Below are positions 56,103 through 63,843 of a DNA stretch of 64,000 nt, in pieces. The position numbers were made by a program, and so were the translations under genes. Below the pieces are notes generated by a model. The model ran no database searches, was not told the DNA's origin, and saw nothing but the letters and a program-made list of their open reading frames with translations. Source of the stretch: Pseudomonas sp. A-RE-19 (GTDB lineage: Bacteria; Pseudomonadota; Gammaproteobacteria; Pseudomonadales; Pseudomonadaceae). The stretch spans positions 99,573-163,572 of the forward strand of contig NZ_JAHBDQ010000006.1 in NCBI RefSeq assembly GCF_019956555.1, given 5' to 3'. Each line of letters begins with the position of its first letter. Position 1 is the first letter of the stretch.

Positions 56103-57642
56103 CAGATGCATTCCCTTGCAGATTGGCAAAAACAGTTGCGATGTCGGCGCGCTTTGGACGGCCGGTGACGGTGTAGAGTTGCTCGAGCAATGGGTCGTCC
56201 TTGGTCAGCAACCACAGGCGGCTCGGGCGTTCGATGTCGGAAAAGCGCCGGGCTGACCAGGTGGCCAGCTCATCGTGATCCGGCGTCGACTCAACGCACA
56301 ACAACGCCACCAGGCCATGGGCCTCATCGAAAAACACAGCGGCATCGCGCACACCGGGGTATTCGCGGTATTCCAACTCGACCTGTTCCGGGCTGACGTT
56401 GCGGCCATTGGGCAGGCAGATCACATTTTTCTTGCGACCGCGAACATAGAGATAGCCATCAGCGTCCAGCTCTCCCAGATCTCCGGTGTCCATCCAGCCA
56501 TCGTCGGACATCGAACAGGCGCTCGGGTCCTTGCCCGAGTAGCCGCTGAACAACGAACTGCTCTTGACCTCAATGGTCTGGTCGGCGCCGATACGCACCT
56601 GAACATGCGGCAACGGCCTGCCCACACTGCCCAGACGTTGGTGCTGCAAGGTATTCATACTGACGACCGAGGCGTTCTCGGAGAGTCCGTAACCCTGGAA
56701 CACCGGGATACCGTCCTCGGCAAGAGCATGCAGGATATCGATGCTGACGGCCGCGCCGCCGCAGGTGATATGCACCCCCGAATGCAGGTAACGAGACAGG
56801 CGCTCGCCCTGCGCGCCACCTTCGGTCAATCGCTCGTGAAAGCGATTGAGCATCACCGGTGGCACCGTCAAGGCCGTCGGCTCGACCCGCAGGATCCACT
56901 CGATCAAACGCTGCGGTGACGTCCCCGGCTCCCCCAGCAACGCCTCGCCTTCAGGCAGGAAATGCACGATCCCGCCGGCCAGCAGCGGTAAATACGCGGC
57001 GGTCACTTGCTCCAGCAGCAGGCTCAACGGCACCAGCGACAGGTAACTGCGATGGGCATCGACCGGCATCCCTTGGCGCAGGGAAGCCAACACCGCCCCC
57101 ACCGCCGCCGTGCTCAGGCGCACGCCCTTGGGCCGGCTGGTAGTCCCCGAGGTGTGAATGATTTTGCAGATCCAGGCGCTATCGCCGTCCGGCTCTCGCA
57201 ACAACGGCTGCTCCAGGGCAGGTTCGCCGATACGTCTGAGGCGGCTGTCGGGAAAGTCGAGCATCCACCGCTCCGCCAACGTCCGCTCGCCTGCGGCATC
57301 CACCAAAAACCCGTCACAACGCTCGGCAAGGTGCTCGGCCTGGGACTGACTGAACGCCAGCGGCAAAGGCAGCGCGGTAATTCCGGCAAACAGGCAAGCC
57401 AGATCGGCAATCAGCCAGTCACTGCTGTTACGCGTCGCAATTCCCAGCACAACGTGATCGCCGTGAGCCGCCGTGTCGAAACGCCGCTGCAGTTCTGCCG
57501 CCAGATTCAGCGCCCGGGATTCCAGCTCGCCATAGGTCATGACAGCGGCGTGCTCCAGACCGGACGGAGCACAATCGATCGCGCAGACCTTCTGACGATT
57601 GACCTGCAACGCAAGCCGCAAATCCGCAATGAAGCCGCTCAT
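56077..57642 (-). CDS. AMP-dependent acyl-activating enzyme
   Basis: The protein has 521 residues of the ANL superfamily. The P-loop IIHTSGTTSRPKG, GYGLSENASVVSMN, DTGDLGELDADGYLYVRGRKKNVI and the C-terminal catalytic lysine (VTGRPKRADI) are all there, so it should adenylate a carboxylate. The sequence is nearest to long-chain acyl-CoA synthetases. No carrier protein gene is in the operon, so the acceptor is CoA or an enzyme in the cluster. The start overlaps the end of the T_hemolysin gene by 4 bases. Confidence 0.9.
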   Translation of the reverse strand: MSGFIADLRLALQVNRQKVCAIDCAPSGLEHAAVMTYGELESRALNLAAELQRRFDTAAHGDHVVLGIATRNSSDWLIADLACLFAGITALPLPLAFSQSQAEHLAERCDGFLVDAAGERTLAERWMLDFPDSRLRRIGEPALEQPLLREPDGDSAWICKIIHTSGTTSRPKGVRLSTAAVGAVLASLRQGMPVDAHRSYLSLVPLSLLLEQVTAAYLPLLAGGIVHFLPEGEALLGEPGTSPQRLIEWILRVEPTALTVPPVMLNRFHERLTEGGAQGERLSRYLHSGVHITCGGAAVSIDILHALAEDGIPVFQGYGLSENASVVSMNTLQHQRLGSVGRPLPHVQVRIGADQTIEVKSSSLFSGYSGKDPSACSMSDDGWMDTGDLGELDADGYLYVRGRKKNVICLPNGRNVSPEQVELEYREYPGVRDAAVFFDEAHGLVALLCVESTPDHDELATWSARRFSDIERPSRLWLLTKDDPLLEQLYTVTGRPKRADIATVFANLQGNASDEHTCLSL

Positions 57643-58256
57643 GGCTGCGCCCTCGCCGGTAAATCGGTTGGCAGCTGAGTGAACAGGGTACCGAGGGTCA
57701 TGGCTGCAAATCGCGAGCGTTTCGGGTCCACGCGGATAAATCCGGTGACAGGCAATTTCGAGTAGTAGGTTCCCCAGTTCTTGCCACCATCATCGGCCAG
57801 GCGCTGGGGGTCCGCCGTGAGCAGCGGTTCGAAATCGATCTGGCAGCTTTCCATCATTTCCCGAACCCGGGGGGTGACGGTGCAAAGCAAATATTGAGCC
57901 CCCATGCACCAGGCCAACAGCGGCACCATGTTGACCATGATCATTCCGGCCGTCAGATGATGAGAAATCAAACTACCTATTTCGGCAATAACTGATCGAT
58001 CGATCATCTTTTCAAAACGCTGGGACAGAATCGTTTCTATCGGTTGCGACAGGTATTGCTCCGAGAACAGTGTGCGGTGATCCGCAAAAGTTATACCGGC
58101 GCAAGAAAGAATACGTTCCTCGCTGTCTTGGGTGACCGCAAAGTACTGCGGGCTCGGTTCTACGGACGCCTTATAAGAGCTGCGAAACTTTTCTTTCACA
58201 ACTTCAGTCGCCTGCATCCATAACGGCGTTTGACTTTCCGTGACGCGTACCAACAC
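57639..58256 (-). CDS. Thermostable-hemolysin-family protein, first gene of the operon
   Basis: The protein has 205 residues. VIAEIGSLISHHLTAGMIMVNMVPLLAWCMGAQYLLCTVTPRVREMMESC matches the T_hemolysin family (PF12261), which I recall as related to the GNAT/autoinducer-synthase fold; members often sit beside acyl-CoA ligase genes. So an acyltransferase role is likelier than hemolysis. There is no signal peptide. GTG at 58256 is the start, with AGGAGG five bases upstream, the strongest ribosome-binding site of the operon. Confidence 0.83.
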   Translation of the reverse strand: MLVRVTESQTPLWMQATEVVKEKFRSSYKASVEPSPQYFAVTQDSEERILSCAGITFADHRTLFSEQYLSQPIETILSQRFEKMIDRSVIAEIGSLISHHLTAGMIMVNMVPLLAWCMGAQYLLCTVTPRVREMMESCQIDFEPLLTADPQRLADDGGKNWGTYYSKLPVTGFIRVDPKRSRFAAMTLGTLFTQLPTDLPARAQP

Positions 58257-58430
58257 TTCGCCCTCCTATCCCTGCTCGGGGTTCTCTGTAAGTGGTACGA
58301 GAATATATTGAGGAAATTTCCGACAGACTATTTAAAAAACCAATTGCTTCCACTAATATATAAATAAACAACCTTGTCACAAAACACGACGTAAAGTGAC
58401 ACACATGGATTTTCACCGAGACGGACTTTT
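58257..58430. promoter_or_regulatory. Divergent promoter region of operon and LysR gene
   Basis: This AT-rich 174-base gap lies between the T_hemolysin operon and the divergent LysR gene. TGTCAC (58375-58380) and GTGACA (58396-58401) form an inverted repeat with a 15-base spacer, close to the T-N11-A pattern bound by LysR proteins. No clear -35/-10 pair stands out. Confidence 0.5.
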
Positions 58431-59366
58431 ATGCTTAATAGCAATCTGCTAAGAAAACTGGATATGCAGGACCTTATGGTTTTCGTGGCTGTGTATGAAC
58501 AAAGAAGCGTCACCGAGGTCTCCGAAACCCTTTGCGTCAGCCAGTCCACGGTGAGTTACTGCCTGAAGAAGCTGCGCACGAGCTTCGACGACGAGCTCTT
58601 CATCAATACCCGCAATGGCATGTGGCCAACACACAAAGCCGCCACGATGTACAGCCATGTTCTCAAAATCCTGAAAACCATAAACATATGCCATTCCGGA
58701 TTGCACTCATTCGACCCCGCGCAAAAAGAAATCACTTTTAATATTTGCGCACCCGAATATTTTGAACTTTTAATACTTCCAAACTTATTGAAACGTTTTA
58801 TCGGCAGTAGCTTTCCGGTCATTGTAAACATCCAGAAATTCCACAGAGACATTCCTAACGAAGAACTTATCGATGGCCGCTTCGACCTGGTCATTTGTTT
58901 CGGCCCCAACTTTCATCACAGCGCTAAAAACTTGAAATCACAAGTACTGCTGGAAGATGACCTGGTCTGCGTTGTCGATAAAAACTTCGCGCCTCCAGAG
59001 GGTGAGTTCAGCCTGGACACCTTTGTCGCACGCCAGCATATCTTCCCCACCCCATGGACTTCAGACACCAATATGGTGGATGGCTGGCTCAGCAAATGGG
59101 ACTACACCCGCCAAATTGTCGCACGGGCCAATAGCTACGTTGCGGCACTCAACATGATCCCCGGGACCGATTTCGTTCTCACTCTGCCTCGACGCATCCA
59201 GATGCTGATCAGTAATGAATCCAGATTCAGCCATTGCAAACCGCCGATGGGTTTACCGAACTTCACACTGGACATGTTGTGGAACGAGAAACCAGGTCAA
59301 GACAGCGCCAACAACTGGTTTCGCGAACAAATTGTCAGCGTATGCGCGCAAGACGGCTTTCTGTAA
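58431..59366 (+). CDS. LysR-family regulator divergent from the operon
   Basis: The protein has 311 residues. The helix-turn-helix is at about residues 12-70 (DLMVFVAVYEQRSVTEVSETLCVSQSTVSYCLKKL) and an effector domain follows (TFNICAPEYFELLILPNLL). It is divergent from the operon by 174 bases and should control it. The gene is visibly AT-richer than its surroundings, which may mean transfer. Its first 24 residues are identical to those of the second regulator at 59705. Confidence 0.9.
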   Translation: MLNSNLLRKLDMQDLMVFVAVYEQRSVTEVSETLCVSQSTVSYCLKKLRTSFDDELFINTRNGMWPTHKAATMYSHVLKILKTINICHSGLHSFDPAQKEITFNICAPEYFELLILPNLLKRFIGSSFPVIVNIQKFHRDIPNEELIDGRFDLVICFGPNFHHSAKNLKSQVLLEDDLVCVVDKNFAPPEGEFSLDTFVARQHIFPTPWTSDTNMVDGWLSKWDYTRQIVARANSYVAALNMIPGTDFVLTLPRRIQMLISNESRFSHCKPPMGLPNFTLDMLWNEKPGQDSANNWFREQIVSVCAQDGFL

Positions 59367-59704
59367 TAAGACTTATTAACATATAACTTCAGTTTAGTGA
59401 TCGACCGCAGCCAAGTGTCCGGGCGTAACTTCAGTGCTTGGCCGGGTGGGATATTCAGCGCCTGGTGGCCTGATACCGATCACTTTCGCGCGGTCCGCGC
59501 TGATCCAGATAATCCCTGAACCCCCTCCAGGCCAGAACGCGCTGGGCGATATGGCTGGCGATTTGAACGCGCAGGTCGTGTCACCTACACGTTGTGTCCC
59601 ACATCTGACAATGAAGTTTCCTACAAAGCATTCTCTTGGCACCATCGTTCCGTTATCCTTTTGTGGATAGGTTGCGCTCAAAACAGAACAGGGAGTTCAT
59701 CGAG
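59367..59704. other. 338-base gap between the two LysR genes
   Basis: A minus-strand frame at 59394-59681 (95 residues) contains a GDTTC motif and a Pro/Gly-rich part and ends GHLAAVDH. I do not recognise it, it lacks a ribosome-binding site, and I do not call it a gene. No repeat or terminator was identified. Confidence 0.4.
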
Positions 59705-60628
59705 ATGGGGCAGATGCTTAACAGCAATTTACTTAGAAAGCTCGATATGCAGGACCTCATGGTGTTCGTCGCCGTGTATGAACAAAGCAGCGTCACCGCC
59801 GTCTCCGAAACCCTCGGGGTCAGCCAGTCCACCGTCAGCTACTCGCTGAAAAAGCTGCGCACCGGCTTCAACGATGATTTGTTCATCAACACCCGATCAG
59901 GAATGCGTCCGACCTACAAAGCCACCACCATGCACGAGCATGTGCTGAAGATTCTGGAAGGCATCAACTTCTGCCATTCCGGAGCTCAAGCCTTTGATCC
60001 GACTCTAAAAGCCGTCACGTTCAACATTTGCGCGTCGGAATACTTCGAACTGCTGGTGCTGCCGCGGCTGTTGAGGAACTTCGACTTCGCCAACCTGCCG
60101 GTGATCGTCAATGTGCAAAAACTCGATACCGCCCTGCCCGTCGATGAACTGCGCGATGGCAGTCTCGATCTGGTGATCTGCTTCGGTCCCGACTTTCAAC
60201 ACAGCCACTCTGACTTCAAATCCAGGAGGCTGATCGAAGACGAGCTGATTTACGTCTTCGATAAACGCGCAACCCCGCTGGAATCGCGTCCAGGTTTGCG
60301 ATCGTTCGTTGAACATCGTCACGCGCCCCCTCCACACAAGACCTTCGACCCCCACAGGGTCGATCACAAACGACAGCTTATCGCGCGATCCAACAGCTAC
60401 AGGGCAGCCCTCAAGATGATCACCGGCACCGACTTCATCCTGACGCTACCGCGGCGCATTCAAACGCTGCTGGCCAATGAGGCGGTATTCAGTCATTGCG
60501 AAGCACCGAATGGCTTGCCAGGATTTACCCTCGACATGCAATGGAGCGAAGCCAGGGATCAGGACAGCGCCAATACCTGGCTTCGCGAGCAAGTGGTCAA
60601 AGCCTGTGGTGAACAAGGTTTGCTCTGA
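59705..60628 (+). CDS. Second LysR-family regulator, paralogue of the first
   Basis: The protein has 307 residues. It is strongly similar to the regulator at 58431 through DNA-binding and effector domains (VSQSTVSYSLKKLRTGFNDDLFINTRSGM; TFNICASEYFELLVLPRLL; GTDFILTLPRRIQTLL). Codons differ at many third positions while residues are kept, so the duplication is old and the protein is conserved. The start at 59705 (MGQMLNSNLL) has GGAG nine bases upstream; 59714 would align exactly with the first paralogue. Higher GC than its twin. Confidence 0.88.
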   Translation: MGQMLNSNLLRKLDMQDLMVFVAVYEQSSVTAVSETLGVSQSTVSYSLKKLRTGFNDDLFINTRSGMRPTYKATTMHEHVLKILEGINFCHSGAQAFDPTLKAVTFNICASEYFELLVLPRLLRNFDFANLPVIVNVQKLDTALPVDELRDGSLDLVICFGPDFQHSHSDFKSRRLIEDELIYVFDKRATPLESRPGLRSFVEHRHAPPPHKTFDPHRVDHKRQLIARSNSYRAALKMITGTDFILTLPRRIQTLLANEAVFSHCEAPNGLPGFTLDMQWSEARDQDSANTWLREQVVKACGEQGLL

Positions 60629-60645
60629 ACCCAAGACCTAGCCTG

Positions 60646-61011
60646 TCAGAGGCCGATGGCAGTCTTGGTGTAGGACTCTCGATCAATATCCAGAATTTCC
60701 GCACACAACTGCACTTCTACGTTGGCCGGCCATTCGCACAAGTCCTGCACCACGGCCAGCAGGCTTTCAGACAACTGCTTTTTGATCTCCGGCGAACGCC
60801 CGCTCAACAGCGCCAGCTTGACATGCACAAAAGCGCGCTCGCCCAATGCGGTGCCAACCTTGAAGCTTTCGACCTTCACTGCACGGCTCTTGATATCGAA
60901 CTCGGCCGCAAACTGACCGGAAGCCATCAGCGCATTGTTGAGTCGCATCAACGCTACATCGGTATTCAGTTCGGGCAAGTTGGCGGTGTATTCCATGTGC
61001 AGGTGAGGCAT
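60646..61011 (-). CDS. 5-carboxymethyl-2-hydroxymuconate isomerase-like protein
   Basis: The protein has 121 residues. MPHLHMEYTANLPELN with Pro2 after Met removal (the usual catalytic base), and VHVKLALLSGRSPEIKKQLSESLL, mark the CHMI branch of the tautomerase superfamily (HpaF-like). In homoprotocatechuate degradation this isomerises the ring-cleavage product, but no other hpa gene is here. It follows the MexT-like regulator by 57 bases on the same strand. Confidence 0.86.
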   Translation of the reverse strand: MPHLHMEYTANLPELNTDVALMRLNNALMASGQFAAEFDIKSRAVKVESFKVGTALGERAFVHVKLALLSGRSPEIKKQLSESLLAVVQDLCEWPANVEVQLCAEILDIDRESYTKTAIGL

Positions 61012-61068
61012 GACGGGACTCCTGAAGATTGGCAGAAAGGTCGTACATATAACACAGCGCCGCCCTGC

Positions 61069-61995
61069 TCACCGGGACAGCGGAAGGATCGGCCGCTCAC
61101 TCATGAACGCTTCCAGGCGCGAACGTAACCAGCGTTCAGCTGGATCGCTGTCAACATGGCTGAGCCAGACCATGGACAAATCCAGGGTCGGTGTTTTGAA
61201 CGGAAACGGTTCCTTGAACAGTTGGCCGGACGCGGCCATCGCCTCGGCCGTGTAATCGGGCAGGCTGGCGATCAGATCGGTGCCGGCGAGCAAGGCCGGC
61301 AAAGAACTGTACTGCGGGACGGACAGCACCACGTGGCGAGTACGACCGATCTCCGCCAGCCATTCATCGGCGTAGCCACTGACATTGGCGGTGTGAGACA
61401 CCAGCACATGCGGCCGCGAGCAATACTCATCAAGCGTCAGGGGCGTCTCGGAGGCATCGGCGCGCAATACGCTGGGCTGGATGTGTCGCAGCAATTTGCG
61501 CTTGGCGTTGGCCGGCAAGCCGCGGGTCTGGCTGATACCGACGGTGATATCACCGGACGCCAGCAGATCGGGAATGCGCCAATAGTCGACATGCTGAACC
61601 ACGAACACCACCTTCGGCGCTTCCTGGCGCAAAGCACGCAGCAACGGTGGCAACAAGCCGAACTCGACATCGTCCGACAGCCCGATGCGAAACGTCATGG
61701 TGCTGCTGAGCGGATCGAAATCGTGGGTCAGGCTCAAGGCCACAGACAGCGAATCCAGCGCCGGCGACAGGTGCAGAATAATTTCCTCGGCCCGCGCCGT
61801 CGGCTCCATGCGATGGCCGACCCGTATGAACAGCGGATCATTGAACATCGTCCGCAAACGGTTCAGCGCCGCACTGATGGTCGGTTGACCGAGGAACAGC
61901 TTCTCCGCCACCCGCGTGACGTTGCGTTCGAGCATCAATGTTTCGAACACCACCATCAGGTTGATGTCGGCCTTGCGCAGCTCATTGCGATTCAT
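61069..61995 (-). CDS. MexT-like LysR-family regulator
   Basis: The protein has 308 residues. MNRNELRKADINLMVVFETLMLERNVTRVAEKLFLGQPTISAALNRLR and FRIGLSDDVEFGLLPPLLRAL closely recall MexT, the activator of mexEF-oprN and of electrophile-stress genes in P. aeruginosa. No efflux genes are adjacent, so it may be a paralogue. The frame opens at 62070; the ATG at 61995 gives the MexT-like start. Confidence 0.88.
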   Translation of the reverse strand: MNRNELRKADINLMVVFETLMLERNVTRVAEKLFLGQPTISAALNRLRTMFNDPLFIRVGHRMEPTARAEEIILHLSPALDSLSVALSLTHDFDPLSSTMTFRIGLSDDVEFGLLPPLLRALRQEAPKVVFVVQHVDYWRIPDLLASGDITVGISQTRGLPANAKRKLLRHIQPSVLRADASETPLTLDEYCSRPHVLVSHTANVSGYADEWLAEIGRTRHVVLSVPQYSSLPALLAGTDLIASLPDYTAEAMAASGQLFKEPFPFKTPTLDLSMVWLSHVDSDPAERWLRSRLEAFMSERPILPLSR

Positions 61996-62102
61996 CCATT
62001 GCACCCCGGTCCCCAAGACTGGGAGACAGTTTAGGGAGGTGTCGTAATCGGCGTCTATGCAGGCTGGCAAATGACCTGATCCATAAAAACAGGGAGCCCG
62101 AA

Positions 62103-62132
62103 AAAACGAAGCTGCTCCGACTGAGCAGCTTC
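62103..62132 (-). terminator. Terminator of the DUF1508 gene
   Basis: GAAGCTGCTC (62108-62117), a five-base loop and GAGCAGCTTC (62123-62132) form a perfect stem followed on the minus strand by TTTTTT. It lies just past the end of the DUF1508 gene. Confidence 0.88.
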
Positions 62133-62145
62133 ACCGTCCTGGAGC

Positions 62146-62337
62146 TTATATCTCCTTGACCGGGGTCTGATCATGAGTCCCTTTGATCAAGCTGATGGCG
62201 TGCACGCAATCAGACTTGTTGACGTAAGCCTCCCCGCTGGCAATCGTTTCATGATTCCCCGCCCGCAAACGCCAGCGCCATTGGCCCTTGCCGGTTTGTG
62301 CGATACCACGGGTTTGCCTGTAAATCTCAAAATACAT
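62146..62337 (-). CDS. YegP-like DUF1508 protein
   Basis: The protein has 63 residues. FEIYRQTRGIAQTGKGQWRWRLRAGNHETIASGEAYVNKSDCVHAISLIKG is one DUF1508 repeat (WRWRL...NHETIASGE), with no second copy; E. coli YegP has two. Function unknown; such proteins are stress-linked in some species. A terminator follows. Confidence 0.88.
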   Translation of the reverse strand: MYFEIYRQTRGIAQTGKGQWRWRLRAGNHETIASGEAYVNKSDCVHAISLIKGTHDQTPVKEI

Positions 62338-62631
62338 TGATCGCTCCTTGCGACTGCTGATTACGACAGATCAGTGATCTGTGAAAACAGAGTAGATGAG
62401 GAATTTTTGAGGCAAAGTCTTTCAATGTGAGGGGATATTTCGCGGGAAAACACTTGATTCGCAGGATGACCAATAGATACGGGGGTTGGTAATTAAAGAG
62501 ACTCGGTGGCGTCAGTTTTCCCGTAAATATGCATATTTTTCTTACGCTGCAGCGCTGACTCATCCGACACCAGAACCCGGGTAAAAGTAGGACGAGAGCG
62601 AAAATGGCCCAGCGGAAAAACCTGCGCAAAC
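62338..62631. other. 294-base AT-richer gap
   Basis: A 100-residue minus-strand frame spans 62327-62629 but has no ribosome-binding site, has mixed Cys/Arg content and overlaps the DUF1508 start. I see no gene here. Confidence 0.45.
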
Positions 62632-62670
62632 GAAAAAGCCCCGTAGCTTATTCAGCTACGGGGCTTTTTC
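62632..62670. terminator. Bidirectional terminator next to the tRNA fragment
   Basis: GAAAAAGCCCCGTAGC, a TTATTCA loop and GCTACGGGGCTTTTTC form a perfect stem with A and T runs. On the minus strand it stands just past the 3' end of the tRNA-Ser fragment, where the original tRNA terminator would lie. Confidence 0.92.
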
Positions 62671-62677
62671 TATGTAA

Positions 62678-62703
62678 TGGCGGAGAGATAGGGATTCGAA
62701 CCC
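62678..62703 (-). other. 3' fragment of a tRNA-Ser gene (attachment-site scar)
   Basis: On the minus strand this reads GGGTTCGAATCCCTATC and TCTCCGCCA: T loop, 3' T-stem strand, 3' acceptor strand and encoded CCA of a tRNA-Ser. Upstream of GGG the T-stem no longer pairs and no anticodon arm follows. This is what an integrative element leaves at the junction away from the restored tRNA. Confidence 0.78.
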
Positions 62704-62897
62704 CTTCTTGCGACCCTGCATACCGCTTAAGGCCAGAAAATACGGTGCTTTCGTCCTTTGTTCATGGCGCCCTGCGGTCTATGGCGGCCCTGAATCTGCC
62801 CTAATTTTGCCCTAAACCTCTTCACCTCTGCCGCTGCGATGCTTGGGGTTTTCTCGAAAGGAGTCGACCCGTACCAGGTGAATAGTCACTACCCGAT

Positions 62898-63086
62898 GTG
62901 CTGGAGAGGATCTACCACAATCAACTCGCCCTGGAGGCGGCGATATTGGATTTGACGTTGTGGGGGGAATAGCGGGATTCGCCAGCTGTAGGCGACAATG
63001 TCGGTGGAGCTCTTGAAGCTATTGAGGAAAACGCGAGCCACATCAAACAAGGTTTGGGCAAGCTCAAGTGGTCGTATCTCGGCTAG
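62898..63086 (+). pseudogene. Broken small conserved gene with in-frame amber stop
   Basis: One frame reads VLERIYHNQLALEAAILDL then TLWGE, TAG at 62970-62972, then a second half (GDNVGGALEAIEENASHIKQ, GLGKLKW) ending at TAG 63084-63086. The two halves together look like a small pseudomonad protein of about 65 residues that I remember but cannot name. A TAG also lies 12 bases before the first codon used here. No ribosome-binding site. It reads as a decayed gene. Confidence 0.6.
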
Positions 63087-63553
63087 TCATCAGCCTCCCC
63101 AACACGAATTCAGGATCACTACATTGAGCAACTTCGCCGGGCACGCTTCACGGTGCCGCTGAGCGGGTCCGGCACCGAGACGCAAGGGGGGGTGCGGTAT
63201 AACCAGATCCGCACTGTCGATCTTGAAGCGCGTGGAACCAAGTGCATCGAGGCGGTGCCGGAGGTGGTGAACCCGCCCCCCCTTACCGTGCTGCGGCCAA
63301 TAGCATGCGCGACGCCCCCCATGCTTTGACTCTCGCCGAATTTGCCACAGACGCGGTTGACTCCAAATCCAAAATCCAAAATCCAAAATCCAGTTTCGTG
63401 ACGCCGAACAGGCTCGACTTTTCATAAGATCGACCCAGTACCCGACTAATCAGCAGATCTAAAATGCACAAAAGCGTGGTTTTCGCTCCGTTTCAGGTTG
63501 CCAATCTTTCTCCATTAAACAGTTCAGACCTAACAGATGCCTTATCGCCATCA
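63087..63553. other. 467-base gap with a short tandem repeat, no gene seen
   Basis: Frames on both strands (for example minus 63090-63425) are low-complexity and lack ribosome-binding sites. A short CAAAATC tandem repeat lies at 63364-63392. Confidence 0.45.
63364..63392. repeat. Tandem CAAAATC repeat
   Basis: One CAAATC and three CAAAATC units in a row, then CA. Confidence 0.9.
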
Positions 63554-63675
63554 TGCGCAAGAAGTTGCGCAGTTGTTTTTCTGAAATGCCCTCTAAAAGT
63601 GCTACAGGCCTTGTAACCAAAGGCCTGTAGCCAAGTGCGCAAAAAGTTGCGCAGTAGTGCGCAACTTCTTGCGCA
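63554..63675. repeat. Palindrome cluster upstream of hcp
   Basis: TGCGCAA-N4-TTGCGCA occurs at 63554-63571, 63636-63653 and, in the opposite orientation, 63658-63675. The last two lie inside a larger inverted repeat with 21-base arms (63633-63653 and 63658-63678, one mismatch). Between them and the first copy, GCTACAGGCCTT (63601-63612) and AAGGCCTGTAGC (63620-63631) form another perfect 12-base stem. Confidence 0.85.
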
Positions 63676-63760
63676 CTTTTTCGGGTGATCCTTGCCAAAA
63701 ATCCTTTCGTCGCGGAATAAATCCATTCAACCACCTGATTTATATAGTGTTAATCATTTC

Positions 63761-63777
63761 TGGCACGCTCCTTGATA
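63761..63777 (+). promoter_or_regulatory. Possible sigma-54 promoter of hcp
   Basis: TGGCACGCTCCTTGAT matches the -24/-12 consensus TGGCACG-N4-TTGC with correct spacing but GA instead of GC at -12. It lies about 70 bases before the hcp ATG. Sigma-54 control of hcp is known in other bacteria. Confidence 0.55.
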
Positions 63778-63843
63778 ACAGTCAGGCACCCACCGGGCGA
63801 TACCGCCTCCCGGGCACCCTAACTTTTAGCAAGGAGCACCTCC

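Noticed and set aside
51369..58256. The operon as a 4-formylaminooxyvinylglycine (gvg) or AMB-type cluster
   Set aside because: The sets I remember have formyltransferase and LysE exporters (gvg) or NRPS modules (amb); neither is present here.
59394..59681. 95-residue minus-strand frame between the LysR genes
   Set aside because: No ribosome-binding site and no recognisable family; kept only as a note in the gap entry.
62327..62629. 100-residue minus-strand frame with a hydrophobic start
   Set aside because: No ribosome-binding site, overlaps the start of the DUF1508 gene, and the rest is low-quality Cys/Arg/Phe-rich sequence.
63364..63392. CAAAATC tandem repeat as a CRISPR or iteron array
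   Set aside because: Units are only 6-7 bases with no spacers and there are just four; no replication gene is near.
63459..63734. 91-residue minus-strand frame upstream of hcp
   Set aside because: Most of its sequence comes from the palindromic repeats; the frame has no ribosome-binding site.
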